Part shown: one piece after another, positions 6,568 through 14,790 of the stretch
How positions within the stretch are numbered: position 1 is the first letter of the stretch
How the letters are laid out: every line of letters begins with the position of its first letter
Origin: Gemmobacter serpentinus
Lineage (GTDB): Bacteria; Pseudomonadota; Alphaproteobacteria; Rhodobacterales; Rhodobacteraceae
Reading direction: 5' to 3'
Assembly: GCF_008973825.1 (NCBI RefSeq)
Contig: NZ_WCHR01000019.1
Span: forward strand, 34,278-98,277
DNA length: 64,000 nucleotides
Position numbers and translations under genes: made by a program
Notes under the pieces: model-generated
The model's input: the letters and a program-made list of their open reading frames with translations, nothing else
What the model was told of the DNA's origin: nothing
Database searches by the model: none

Positions 6568-7049
6568 TCGGTATCGATGCCCATGATGGCGATCTGACCC
6601 GCGTGGAACTGACCTGGGTGGAGGGCAGGACCGAATACTGGATCAGGTTCGGCCATGAGGCGGGAACGCAGATCCTCGACCGCAACCGGCGCGTCGTTTC
6701 TTTCGGTCCTGGTTCGGTGTTCGCGTTCGTCCGCTGGGCGGCGAACGACCACGGCACGATCATTTCGCGCCTCGACATCCTGCGCGCGGTTGCGCCGGGC
6801 GAATCCTATCAGACGCTGCCCTTCGTCCGTCCGGGCGGCGAAATCCTGCTGAAGATCGAAGGCTGGCCGAAGGTTGAGGCCGTCCTTCGCCATGTCGACG
6901 GGATCGAGGCCATTGGCGTCGATCCCGCCCAGGTCGATCCCGATCACTGGCGGCATGTCGCCCACTGGATGAACGCAGGCGAAGCGCCGCGTCCTTACAC
7001 CGCCGAGCGCCATCAGGCATGGCTCCGGCGCCGGGAGATCGCCCCATGA
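6564..7049 (+). CDS. DUF2840 protein
   Basis: The 161-residue product fits DUF2840, a family found almost only in conjugative elements of this type, between partition genes and traF. Typical segments are TRVELTWVEGRTEYWIRFG at the N-terminus, a central FAFVRWAANDHGTIISRLDILRA and a C-terminal HVAHWMNAGEAPRPYTAERHQAWLRRR. There is no signal peptide or membrane helix, so it is cytoplasmic. The gene overlaps the traF start by 4 bp. Its biochemical role is not known; the conserved linkage suggests a part in transfer or in maintaining the element. Confidence 0.8.
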   Translation: MIGIDAHDGDLTRVELTWVEGRTEYWIRFGHEAGTQILDRNRRVVSFGPGSVFAFVRWAANDHGTIISRLDILRAVAPGESYQTLPFVRPGGEILLKIEGWPKVEAVLRHVDGIEAIGVDPAQVDPDHWRHVAHWMNAGEAPRPYTAERHQAWLRRREIAP

Positions 7050-7591
7050 CGCGCTTTCGCTATGTCATGGTGACGGCGGCGGCCACGCTGGGGATCGCCA
7101 TCGCCGGATTCGTTCCGACCGCGCCAAGGCTGCTCTGGAACGCATCGGCCAGCGTGCCGATCGGGTTCTACACCGTCGCGCCCGCTGATCGGATCGAGAT
7201 GCCCGATCTGGTCGCCGTCATGCCACCTGAGCCGTTCGCGTCCTACATGGTGGACCGCGGCTACGTCGCGCGCGACGTGCCGCTTCTGAAGCGCGTGATC
7301 GGCCTGCCCGGACAGCGCGTCTGCCGCGCCGGCCGCGCCATCGCCGTCGATGGTGTTCCGCTCGGCGAAGCACGCGACCGCGACAGCCTCGGCCGAGACC
7401 TGCCGGTCTGGCAGGGCTGCCGCGTCATCGCCGAGGGCGAAGTCTTCCTGATGAACCCGGACGTCGGCGACAGCCTCGACGGCCGCTATTTCGGCCCGTT
7501 CCCCGCCTCGGCGGTGATCGGCCGCGCGATCCCGCTTTTCACCGACGAAGACGGCGATGGCCGCTTTGTCTGGCGCGCGCCGATGCGGTGA
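7046..7591 (+). CDS. traF: TraF-type S26 signal peptidase
   Basis: The start at ATG 7046 overlaps the previous stop; an upstream in-frame start at 7019 is unlikely. The 181-residue protein has an N-terminal membrane segment (about residues 6-22), the catalytic serine of the S26 family in SVPIGFY (Ser36) and the general-base lysine in LLKRVIGLPG (Lys82). LMNPDVGDSLDGRYFGP near the end is the conserved box D/E region. In RP4-type systems TraF processes and cyclises the TrbC pilin, and trbC is present here at 17,697. Acts in the periplasm, anchored to the inner membrane. Confidence 0.9.
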   Translation: MTRFRYVMVTAAATLGIAIAGFVPTAPRLLWNASASVPIGFYTVAPADRIEMPDLVAVMPPEPFASYMVDRGYVARDVPLLKRVIGLPGQRVCRAGRAIAVDGVPLGEARDRDSLGRDLPVWQGCRVIAEGEVFLMNPDVGDSLDGRYFGPFPASAVIGRAIPLFTDEDGDGRFVWRAPMR

Positions 7592-7659
7592 CGGCGCGTC
7601 CGCTGCGGGGCGTGCGAACGGCCCGCGTCTTCTCCACCGCATAGCAAAGGAAACCTCCC

Positions 7660-7995
7660 ATGGCACAGATCGGCCAATTTACCCGCACCCCGTCCGGCTA
7701 TTCCGGGCATGTCCGCACCCTCACGCTCGACGCGGAGTTGACCTTCGTTCCAGCAGAGAACGCCGAGGCGGAGAATGCGCCCGCCTACCGCATCCACCTC
7801 GGCGACGAGGACGGACCGGAAGTCGGCGCGGGCTGGAAACATTCCGGGGAACGCGCCGGGCCGTTCGTTTCGGTCCTGCTCGACGATCCCGTCTTCCAGC
7901 AGCCGATCCGCGCCCGCCTGTTCCAGGCGGACGAGGACGGACGCGACTGGGGCTTGCACTGGACCCGCCAAAAGAAGCGCGACGAGCAGGAATGA
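7660..7995 (+). CDS. DUF736 protein
   Basis: A 111-residue protein preceded by AAGGAAA. It starts MAQIGQFTRTPSGYSGHVRTL and ends with GRDWGLHWTRQKKRDEQE, the standard DUF736 layout: a small beta-rich domain with a conserved central block (AYRIHLGDEDGPEVGAGWKHSGERAGPFVSVLLDDP). DUF736 genes are ubiquitous in alphaproteobacterial plasmids and ICEs, often near the relaxase gene; the function is unknown. The stop overlaps the start of the transglycosylase gene, which suggests it belongs to the transfer operon. Confidence 0.88.
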   Translation: MAQIGQFTRTPSGYSGHVRTLTLDAELTFVPAENAEAENAPAYRIHLGDEDGPEVGAGWKHSGERAGPFVSVLLDDPVFQQPIRARLFQADEDGRDWGLHWTRQKKRDEQE

Positions 7996-8762
7996 CCATG
8001 CTCATCTCCTGCATTCGTCTCGCCTCCGGGAGATACGGCGTCCGCCGCCGCATCATCCTCTCTCTTCTTTCCGGCCTGTTCGTTTCAGCCATCACCACGC
8101 CGCCCGTCCTAGCCCAAGCTGCGATGCCCGGTCATGTGGTTGCCGCGCATCCGCACGACGCCCACATTGCGGAAGCCTCGCAACGCTTCGGCATCCCGAC
8201 GACATGGATCATCGCCGTGATGCGCACTGAGAGCGCGGGCGACGTGCGCGCAATTTCGTCCGCCGGTGCGATGGGACTGATGCAGGTCATGCCCGACACC
8301 TGGGCGGATCTGCGCATCCGCCATGCTCTCGGCCGCGACCCCTTCGAGCCGCGCGACAACATCCTCGCGGGCACGGCCTATCTCCGCGAGATGTGGGATC
8401 GCTACGGCAATGTGGCCGCGATGCTCGCGGCCTACAATGCCGGTCCCGGCCGTTACGACGAATACCGCGCGACGGCTCGTCCGCTTCCGGCCGAGACACG
8501 CGCCTACGTCGCCGCGCTGACACCGATCCTGCTCGGCGAGCGACCGTCGGGGGGCAGCTCGTCGGTTGTTCCACCGCTCGATTGGCGCGAGGCGGCGATC
8601 TTCGTGGCGGGAGAAATCGGCGCTACCGCTTCCGATCCGGCTTCACCCGACCCCACGCCTCGCGACGCCCCTTCATTCGTCCCGGCAGCACCGGAAACGC
8701 TCACGGCCTTGCAGCCGGAGGGGCTGTTCGTCGCTCGCAGTGCCGGTGAGGACCAGCCATGA
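7992..8762 (+). CDS. Conjugal transfer lytic transglycosylase (SLT domain)
   Basis: Start at ATG 7992, overlapping the DUF736 stop with an AGGA just upstream; the frame is open far upstream but only as a shadow of other genes. The 256-residue precursor has a signal peptide (charged RYGVRRR, then IILSLLSGLFVSAI, cleavage near AQA). The SLT domain begins at HIAEASQRFGIPTTWIIAVMRTESAGD, with Glu80 as the likely catalytic acid, and includes GAMGLMQVMPDTW and AAYNAGPGRY. After about residue 190 the tail is Pro/Ser-rich. It opens peptidoglycan for the mating apparatus, the VirB1/TrbN role, in the periplasm. Confidence 0.88.
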   Translation: MTMLISCIRLASGRYGVRRRIILSLLSGLFVSAITTPPVLAQAAMPGHVVAAHPHDAHIAEASQRFGIPTTWIIAVMRTESAGDVRAISSAGAMGLMQVMPDTWADLRIRHALGRDPFEPRDNILAGTAYLREMWDRYGNVAAMLAAYNAGPGRYDEYRATARPLPAETRAYVAALTPILLGERPSGGSSSVVPPLDWREAAIFVAGEIGATASDPASPDPTPRDAPSFVPAAPETLTALQPEGLFVARSAGEDQP

Positions 8763-8863
8763 GCGGCTCCGTGCGGTTTCGCATCCTGTCGACCGCTGGC
8801 GTGTCATGGAGGGCGCGGGGGGTGGCGGCAGGCACCACGACCGGAAGATGGCAGGATAAAAGC

Positions 8864-8999
8864 GCGCACGGTGCGGCTCGGTCGGTCGGTTGTTTTTGTT
8901 CATGTTTTCGGCGCGTTCCGCACCGTGCCGCGCATTCGCGCACCGTGCGCCTCGCGCCCATCCTCCTGAATTTCCTTACTGTCTTGCACCGTGCGGGGC
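8864..8999. other. Candidate origin of transfer (oriT)
   Basis: This stretch directly precedes the relaxase gene and is full of copies of one motif. GCACGGTGCGG (8866-8876) and its exact reverse complement CCGCACCGTGC (8918-8928) form an 11-bp inverted repeat; GCACCGTGC recurs at 8940-8948 and 8986-8994. Between the arms is a T-rich segment (TTGTTTTTGTTCATGTTTT). Inverted repeats plus iterated short sites beside the relaxase gene are the usual form of an oriT. The nick site cannot be assigned by eye. Confidence 0.55.
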
Positions 9000-9005
9000 T
9001 GTGTC

Positions 9006-10745
9006 ATGTCCGATGAACACGAGTTCCGCATAAGGCCGGGGCGCATCCGCTCGACCCGCGCTCAGCAGACCCGGCCCTTCATCGCGCAGGCGCTCGCCGC
9101 CGCGAAGAAGGCCGGCGGTGGCGTCTCTCGATCCGGCCGCGTGACTTCCGGCAATCGCTCCCGCTTCGGGCGCGGCCAGCGCGCCAGCGTCCAGGCCAAT
9201 CGTCTCATCACCACCCGCACACGCGGCGCCGTCGTCAAGGCGCGCGTGGTGCGCAACATGGCATGGTCCGCGCCGCTCGGAACGCATCTCGATTATCTCC
9301 GCCGTGACGGCGTGACCCGAGATGGCGAGAAGGCACGGCTGTTCGGGCCGGGAACGGAGGATGCCGATGGTCGCGCCTTCGCGGAGCGGTGCGGCGATGA
9401 CCGGCATCATTTCCGGTTCATCGTCTCGCCCGACGACGCGCCGGATATTTCCGACCTCCGATCATTCACGCGCGATCTTGTCGGCCAGATGGAAAAGGAT
9501 CTCGGGACGCGCCTCGACTGGGTGGCGGTCGATCACTGGAACACCGCGCATCCGCATGTCCATCTGATCGTGCGCGGTGTTCGCGACGATGGGCAGGACC
9601 TCGTGATCTCCCGCGACTACATCAAGGAGGGGATGCGGGACCGGGCGCGCGATCTCATCACCCAGGAGCTGGGGCCGCGCACCGATCTCGACATTCACCG
9701 TGCGCTAGAGGCCCAGATCGAGGCGGAACGCTGGACCCAGCTCGACCGGCAGCTTGTCCGTGATGCGGGAAAATCCGGCATCGTCGATCTTGCCCCGCTC
9801 GCCAGCCGACCGCAGGACGAGTTCCATACGCTGAAGGTCGGGCGGCTGCGCACCCTCGAAATCCTCGGCGTCGCCGGGCAGATCGGCCATTCGCAATGGT
9901 TCATCAAGCCCGAGGCCGAGACGGTCTTGCGCGAACTCGGCGAGCGCGGCGACATCATCAAGCGCATGCACCGTGCCCTGATCGCGCGCGGCATCGAACG
10001 CGGCTCGGCCAGCTATGTCCTCGCCGGCGAAAGCCTCGACGTTCCCGTCATCGGCCGCCTGGTCGAGCGCGGCCTTGACGACGAGTTGAAGGGCACGGCC
10101 TATGCCGTCGTCGATGGCGTCGACGGACGCACCCACCACATCAAGCTCCCTCATCTCGATGCCGCCGGTGACAGCCCGCCCGGCTCAATCGTCGAGTTGC
10201 GCGCCTATGAAGATGCGCAAGGTGCGCGCCGCGTCGCGCTCGCTGTCCGCTCCGATCTTGATCTCGGTGCGCAGGTGGGGGCCTCGGGCGCGACCTGGCT
10301 CGACCGCCAGGCCATCGCCCGCGAGCCGGTTCCTCTCTCGGATAGCGGCTTCGGCGCCGAGGTCCGTCAGGCACTGGACGAGCGGGCGGAGCATCTGATC
10401 GGCGAGGATCTCGCGGAGCGGCAAGGCGGGCGCGTCGTCTTCGCTCGCCGGCTATTGAACACGCTGCGCAGGCGCGAACTCGACAGTCTCGGCGAGAAGC
10501 TCGCGGCCGAGACCGGCATGTCCTTCGAGCGCGCCGCCAGCGGCGAATATGTCGCCGGCTCCTATCGCCAGCGCTTCGCGCTCGCCTCAGGCCGCTTCGC
10601 CATGATCGACGATGGCCTCGGCTTCCAGCTCGTGCCCTGGTCGCCCTCCATTGAGAAGCAGATCGGCCGTCACGTCTCCGGCATCGCCCGCGACGACGGC
10701 GGTGTCGATTGGGACTTCGGGCGCAAGCGCGGCCTCGGCCTCTGA
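9006..10745 (+). CDS. rlxS: Relaxase/mobilization protein, VirD2/RlxS-like (DUF3363)
   Basis: Start at ATG 9006 rather than an upstream GTG inside the repeats. The 579-residue protein has a basic N-terminus (RPGRIRSTRAQQTRPF), then the relaxase domain: the histidine motif DHWNTAHPHVHLIVRG (about residues 174-190) coordinates the metal, and candidate nicking tyrosines lie upstream around HLDYLRRDGV. The C-terminal 250 residues fit the DUF3363 region that accompanies this relaxase class. It nicks oriT, remains bound to the 5' end and is exported through the Trb channel after recruitment by TraG. RlxS is the corresponding relaxase in the Mesorhizobium ICE. It lies just downstream of the candidate oriT and upstream of traG. 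Confidence 0.9.
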   Translation: MSDEHEFRIRPGRIRSTRAQQTRPFIAQALAAAKKAGGGVSRSGRVTSGNRSRFGRGQRASVQANRLITTRTRGAVVKARVVRNMAWSAPLGTHLDYLRRDGVTRDGEKARLFGPGTEDADGRAFAERCGDDRHHFRFIVSPDDAPDISDLRSFTRDLVGQMEKDLGTRLDWVAVDHWNTAHPHVHLIVRGVRDDGQDLVISRDYIKEGMRDRARDLITQELGPRTDLDIHRALEAQIEAERWTQLDRQLVRDAGKSGIVDLAPLASRPQDEFHTLKVGRLRTLEILGVAGQIGHSQWFIKPEAETVLRELGERGDIIKRMHRALIARGIERGSASYVLAGESLDVPVIGRLVERGLDDELKGTAYAVVDGVDGRTHHIKLPHLDAAGDSPPGSIVELRAYEDAQGARRVALAVRSDLDLGAQVGASGATWLDRQAIAREPVPLSDSGFGAEVRQALDERAEHLIGEDLAERQGGRVVFARRLLNTLRRRELDSLGEKLAAETGMSFERAASGEYVAGSYRQRFALASGRFAMIDDGLGFQLVPWSPSIEKQIGRHVSGIARDDGGVDWDFGRKRGLGL

Positions 10746-10770
10746 CCTCAATCGGAAAGGAACCAACCCC

Positions 10771-12756
10771 ATGTCCGCCACCAAGATCCTCTGGGGACAG
10801 ATCAGCGTCGTCTTCCTCATCATCCTCGCCACCACCTGGGGCGCCACCCAATATGTCGCCTGGAGCCTTGCCTATCAGGCGCAACTCGGGCCGCCCTGGT
10901 TCGAGCTGTTCGGCACCCCGATCTACTATCCGCCCGCACTCTTCTGGTGGTGGTATTTCTATGAAGCCTATGCGCCGCCGATCTTCGCCAAGGGCGGGAT
11001 CATCGCGGCCTCGGGCGGCTTCATCGCCATCGCGGTCGCCATCGGCATGTCAGTCTGGCGCGCGCGCGAGGCGAAGAACGTCGCCACCTATGGCTCGGCG
11101 CGATGGGCGGAGAAACCCGAGGTGAAGGCGGCCGGCCTGCTCGATCCCGATGGTGTCGTCCTTGGCCGGTATGATCGCGAGTATCTGCGCCATGATGGAC
11201 CGGAGCATGTGCTGTGCTTTGCCCCGACACGTTCGGGCAAGGGCGTCGGCCTGGTGGTGCCGACGCTGTTGACCTGGCCCGGCTCGGCCATCGTCCACGA
11301 CATCAAGGGCGAGAACTGGCAGCTTACCTCGGGTTTCCGGGCACGCCATGGCCGCGTGCTGCTCTTCGACCCAACCAACCCAAAGTCCTCGGCCTACAAT
11401 CCGCTGCTCGAGGTGCGCCGCGGCGAGTGGGAGGTGCGCGACGTCCAGAACATTGCCGACATCCTCGTCGACCCCGAAGGCTCGTTGGACAAAAGGAATC
11501 ACTGGGAAAAAACCAGCCATTCGCTCCTCGTCGGCGCCATCCTTCATGTCCTCTATGCGGAGCCCGACAAGACCCTCGCCGGCGTGGCACGATTCCTCTC
11601 CGATCCGAAGCGCCCGGTGGATTCCACCCTGCGCGCCATGATGGAAACCGCGCATCTCGGTGACGCAGGACCGCACCCCGTCATCGCCAGCGCCGCGCGG
11701 GAGCTGCGCAACAAATCCGAGAACGAGCGGTCCGGCGTGTTGTCGACGGCGATGTCGTTTCTCGGCCTCTATCGAGATCCGGTCGTGGCCGAGGTCACGC
11801 GCCGCTCAGACTGGCGCATCAGCGACATTGTGGGAGGCGATCAGCCGACCACGCTCTACCTCGTCGTGCCGCCCTCCGACATCAACCGCACCAAGCCCTT
11901 GATGCGACTGCTGCTGAATCAGGTCGGCCGCCGCCTGACCGAGGATCTGCAGGCGAACACGGGGCGGCATCGGCTGCTCTTGATGCTCGACGAGTTTCCG
12001 GCGTTGGGCAGGCTCGACTTCTTCGAGACGGCCCTGGCCTTCATGGCGGGCTATGGTCTCAAGAGCTTCCTGATCGCGCAGTCGCTGAACCAGATCGAGA
12101 AAGCCTATGGCCCGAACAACTCTATCCTCGACAACTGCCATGTGCGGGTGAGCTTTGCGACGAATGACGAACGCACCGCCAAGCGAGTCTCGGACGCGCT
12201 CGGCACTGCTACCGAGATGAAGGCGATGAAGAACTACGCCGGGCACCGGCTGTCGCCCTGGCTCGGGCACCTCATGGTTTCGCGCTCGGAAACCGCCCGC
12301 CAGTTGCTGACGCCGGGCGAGATCATGCAGCTTCCCCCGCATGAGGAGATCGTCATGGTGGCGGGCATCCCCCCGATCCGGGCGACGAAGGCGCGCTACT
12401 ACGAGGACGCCCGGTTTCGCGAGCGTGTTCTGTCACCACCTGAATTGCAGCGCCCTGAGGGAGCCCGGCCCGACGACTGGACCACGCTTCCGCTCCCGGC
12501 GCGGCCGGAAGCCGCCGTGGATGAGGACAACCCCACGACGGATGACGAGGATACGACCGAATCCGAACGCCGCTTGCAGCCAGAACTCAGCCGGGTGAAG
12601 CCGGTGGAGAAGAAAAAGCCCATCGAGAACGAGTTTGAGTTCGCCCCGCCCGATGATGTCGACGAGGAGGCTGTCCAGAACCGGCGGATGATCCGGCAGG
12701 TCCAGGGGATTGCCCGGCAGGTTGCCATGGACCCGAACGACGGCATGGACCTATAG
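10771..12756 (+). CDS. traG: Type IV coupling protein TraG/VirD4
   Basis: Start at ATG 10,771 with AAAGGAA upstream. The 661-residue protein begins with two or three membrane segments (about residues 7-27, 48-64, 72-92), then the cytoplasmic ATPase: Walker A in APTRSGKGVGLVVPTLL near residue 150, and Walker B in LLLMLDEFPALG near residue 405. The sequence YGSARWAEKPEVKAAGLL before Walker A and FLIAQSLNQIEKAYG after Walker B are typical of this family. An acidic low-complexity segment (about 580-620) precedes the C-terminus. It connects the relaxosome to the Trb channel at the inner membrane. Confidence 0.95.
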   Translation: MSATKILWGQISVVFLIILATTWGATQYVAWSLAYQAQLGPPWFELFGTPIYYPPALFWWWYFYEAYAPPIFAKGGIIAASGGFIAIAVAIGMSVWRAREAKNVATYGSARWAEKPEVKAAGLLDPDGVVLGRYDREYLRHDGPEHVLCFAPTRSGKGVGLVVPTLLTWPGSAIVHDIKGENWQLTSGFRARHGRVLLFDPTNPKSSAYNPLLEVRRGEWEVRDVQNIADILVDPEGSLDKRNHWEKTSHSLLVGAILHVLYAEPDKTLAGVARFLSDPKRPVDSTLRAMMETAHLGDAGPHPVIASAARELRNKSENERSGVLSTAMSFLGLYRDPVVAEVTRRSDWRISDIVGGDQPTTLYLVVPPSDINRTKPLMRLLLNQVGRRLTEDLQANTGRHRLLLMLDEFPALGRLDFFETALAFMAGYGLKSFLIAQSLNQIEKAYGPNNSILDNCHVRVSFATNDERTAKRVSDALGTATEMKAMKNYAGHRLSPWLGHLMVSRSETARQLLTPGEIMQLPPHEEIVMVAGIPPIRATKARYYEDARFRERVLSPPELQRPEGARPDDWTTLPLPARPEAAVDEDNPTTDDEDTTESERRLQPELSRVKPVEKKKPIENEFEFAPPDDVDEEAVQNRRMIRQVQGIARQVAMDPNDGMDL

Positions 12757-12760
12757 GACC

Positions 12761-13189
12761 ATGATGCAACGCAAGAAGAAATCAAAGGTCACGATCTATC
12801 TCGATCCAGACCTCACTGCGGCGCTGGCCGACTTCGCCGCACGCCGGGATCGGTCGCAATCCATGATCGCCGAGGCTGCCATCGCATCCTTCGTGTCGCC
12901 GGATGATGCTGAGCGCCGCGAGGCGATCGTCGCCAAGCGACTCGACCAGATCGACCGCCGCATGACGCGGGTAGAGCGTGATGTCGGCATCGCCGTCGAG
13001 AGCCTGGCGGTATTCATTCGTTTCTGGCTGATGACGACGCCAGCCTTGCCCGAGCCGGCGGCAAAGGCGGCAAAGGCCAAATCGGCCGAGCGATACGAGG
13101 CGTTCATCACTGCGCTCGGCCGACGCCTCGCACAGGGACCGAAGCTGCGGCAGGAGATTACCGAGGATGTAGCGGCAGCGGACGAATAG
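12761..13189 (+). CDS. CopG/ribbon-helix-helix protein linked to traG
   Basis: A 142-residue protein starting at one of two adjacent ATGs (12,761 or 12,764), 4 bp after the traG stop. KSKVTIYLDPDLTAALADFAARRDRSQSMIAEAAIASFV is a ribbon-helix-helix domain at residues 7-45. It is followed by a heptad-like helix (RLDQIDRRMTRVERDV, about 67-82) that may be a coiled coil, a hydrophobic stretch (SLAVFIRFWLMTT) and a basic tail. Genes of this kind stand between traG and trbB in related elements, probably as an accessory transfer or regulatory protein. Here trbB is displaced 3.5 kb downstream by a cargo insertion. Confidence 0.8.
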   Translation: MMQRKKKSKVTIYLDPDLTAALADFAARRDRSQSMIAEAAIASFVSPDDAERREAIVAKRLDQIDRRMTRVERDVGIAVESLAVFIRFWLMTTPALPEPAAKAAKAKSAERYEAFITALGRRLAQGPKLRQEITEDVAAADE

Positions 13190-13290
13190 ATCGTCAGGCG
13201 GAGTGCTTGCATTAATGCCGATCCCGTAAACTGCTTTTTCGCGGCGATGGCGCGACGGAGGCGAACGCTACAACTATCGCAAAACCGTTC

Positions 13291-13851
13291 TTAGGGCACG
13301 ATCCAGCGTCCTTCCCAGCCGTGGAGCCCTTGCCTAAAGCTGCATCGCCTGTGCGGCTCCGAGGAAAGATCCAATCGTTCCACATGGCTTATGACGATCT
13401 CGACCAGGCAGAACCGCGCATAGGCGGTCGCCGGATCGCTATCGTCGGTTTCCATTTCATTCGGCGAGGCCAGCACTGTCCCCGGCGGCAGTGCCGACCG
13501 AAAGAGGATATGTGTATGCGGGCGCAGCGCGTTCCAGAAGTCCCGCCGCCTCGTCTCGTCTTCGATGATCTCCGCCCGACCGTCGATGCGCAGTTGAACG
13601 ACCCTCTCATTGTCGAAGCCGGCAAGCGATACGCACGGATTGGCCGTGATCTCCCGAACCTTGGGCGAACGCAGGTCGGTGATGAAGGACAGACTCGTAG
13701 ATGCCTCGTTGAAGCTGCGCAGCACGATGGTTCGGATCTTCGGCGCACCGTCCTCGCCGACGGTCGCGAGTTGCATCAGCGTAAAGGGCGTTCGCTGTTT
13801 GACCGCATCGGCCAGCACCAGCCAGACATCATGGAGCAATGCCTGCTTCAT
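13291..13851 (-). CDS. Pyridoxamine 5'-phosphate oxidase-like flavoprotein
   Basis: The 186-residue protein starts at ATG 13,851, overlapping the transporter stop by 4 bp. The pattern TPFTLMQLATVGEDGAPKIRTIVLR, the following FITDLRSPKVREI and VVQLRIDGRAEI fit the split-barrel FMN-binding fold of the Pyridox_oxase_2 group rather than true PdxH, whose C-terminal PLP-binding block is not evident. Such proteins reduce or oxidise small substrates with FMN; the substrate here is unknown. It forms a coupled unit with an EamA transporter and an SDR enzyme, divergent from a LysR regulator, suggesting a small detoxification or metabolite-export module. Confidence 0.75.
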   Translation of the reverse strand: MKQALLHDVWLVLADAVKQRTPFTLMQLATVGEDGAPKIRTIVLRSFNEASTSLSFITDLRSPKVREITANPCVSLAGFDNERVVQLRIDGRAEIIEDETRRRDFWNALRPHTHILFRSALPPGTVLASPNEMETDDSDPATAYARFCLVEIVISHVERLDLSSEPHRRCSFRQGLHGWEGRWIVP

Positions 13852-14786
13852 GGTGCTTTTCCGGCAGGAGCAAGGCCGACACCGGCATCTGGCTCGACCT
13901 CCGGTGCCACCTTCCGCGACCCGAACTGAAGCAGAGCGACCCCCGCGAGGATGAGGCACATCGCCAGGTAGCCGATCAGCTGGATCGCCTCGCCGACGAA
14001 CACGACGCCGATCACCAGGGCCACGACCGGAGGAATGTAGGTAACGCTCGAAGCCGCCAGCGCACCGAGGTTTTCGACGATGTGATAATAGGCGACATAG
14101 GCAAGGCCGGTTCCGCAGAGGCCAAGACCGATGACAAGGCCGATCCAGGCCCGGTCGTCGGCGAAGACCGCGCCAATCCCCTCGACCGGGATCACCATGA
14201 ACAGCAGAAGCATTGCGATGCCGATCTGGTAGGTCGTCAAGGCGGCGGCTGGCAGCTTCAGCGGGCTGACGAATTTTCTGGCATAGACGAAGGAGCAACC
14301 GACGCTGAAGGTGCCCGCGATCATCCAGGCGACCCCTGCCATCTCGATGTCGCCACCGACCGACCACGGCTGCGCGATCAGCAACACGCCGAGAAAGCCG
14401 AGGGCGACGCCGACCGCCTTTGTCGCCGTGATGCGTTCCTCGCGCAGGAAAAGGAAAGCGCAGACGAAGGTGAAGAGCGGGATCGCCCCGCTCAGCATTC
14501 CGGCGATGCTCGACGGCAGCAAGGCCGTGCCCTTGGCGAAGGCGAAATAGTAAAGCGCGGTCGCCACCAGCGCCATGACCGCGAAATGATGCACATGACG
14601 GGCATGGCTCCATCGCAGTTCGCCCCGAGACAGCGCGAACAGAAAAACAGGGAGGAAGCCGAAGACCACGCGCAGCAGCGTGATCTGAGCCGGCGTGATG
14701 TATTCCGCTGCCCATTTGACGAAGATGAAATTGCTTCCCCAGATGAATCCGAGGAAGCAGAAGGCAAGCCAGGCGGTTTTCTTCAT
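13848..14786 (-). CDS. EamA/DMT-family transporter
   Basis: The start is ATG 14,786 (MKKTAWLAFCFLGFIWGSNF), the usual EamA beginning; the open frame continues upstream into the neighbouring gene. The 312-residue protein has about ten hydrophobic helices arranged as two EamA repeats, the first ending near GGDIEMAGVAW and the second starting MIAGTFSVGCSFVYARK. Short loops with the typical FLREERIT segment follow helix 4. It is an inner-membrane drug/metabolite exporter; the substrate is unknown. It is the middle gene of an SDR-EamA-flavoprotein operon, so it may export the product of those enzymes. Confidence 0.85.
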   Translation of the reverse strand: MKKTAWLAFCFLGFIWGSNFIFVKWAAEYITPAQITLLRVVFGFLPVFLFALSRGELRWSHARHVHHFAVMALVATALYYFAFAKGTALLPSSIAGMLSGAIPLFTFVCAFLFLREERITATKAVGVALGFLGVLLIAQPWSVGGDIEMAGVAWMIAGTFSVGCSFVYARKFVSPLKLPAAALTTYQIGIAMLLLFMVIPVEGIGAVFADDRAWIGLVIGLGLCGTGLAYVAYYHIVENLGALAASSVTYIPPVVALVIGVVFVGEAIQLIGYLAMCLILAGVALLQFGSRKVAPEVEPDAGVGLAPAGKAP

Positions 14787-14790
14787 GGGC

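Noticed and set aside
7557..7991. N-terminal extension of the transglycosylase frame
   Set aside because: It overlaps the DUF736 gene in another frame, and the signal peptide starts at 7992.
8759..9016. An 85-codon open frame between the transglycosylase and relaxase genes, starting ATGA at the previous stop
   Set aside because: It runs through the repeated CACCGTGC sites of the candidate oriT, has an unusual Arg/Cys composition and no recognisable domain, so it is probably open by chance.
13852..14715. Upstream extension of the flavoprotein frame to 474 codons
   Set aside because: The extension is a shadow of the EamA gene; only the last 186 codons, from ATG 13,851, form the recognisable domain.
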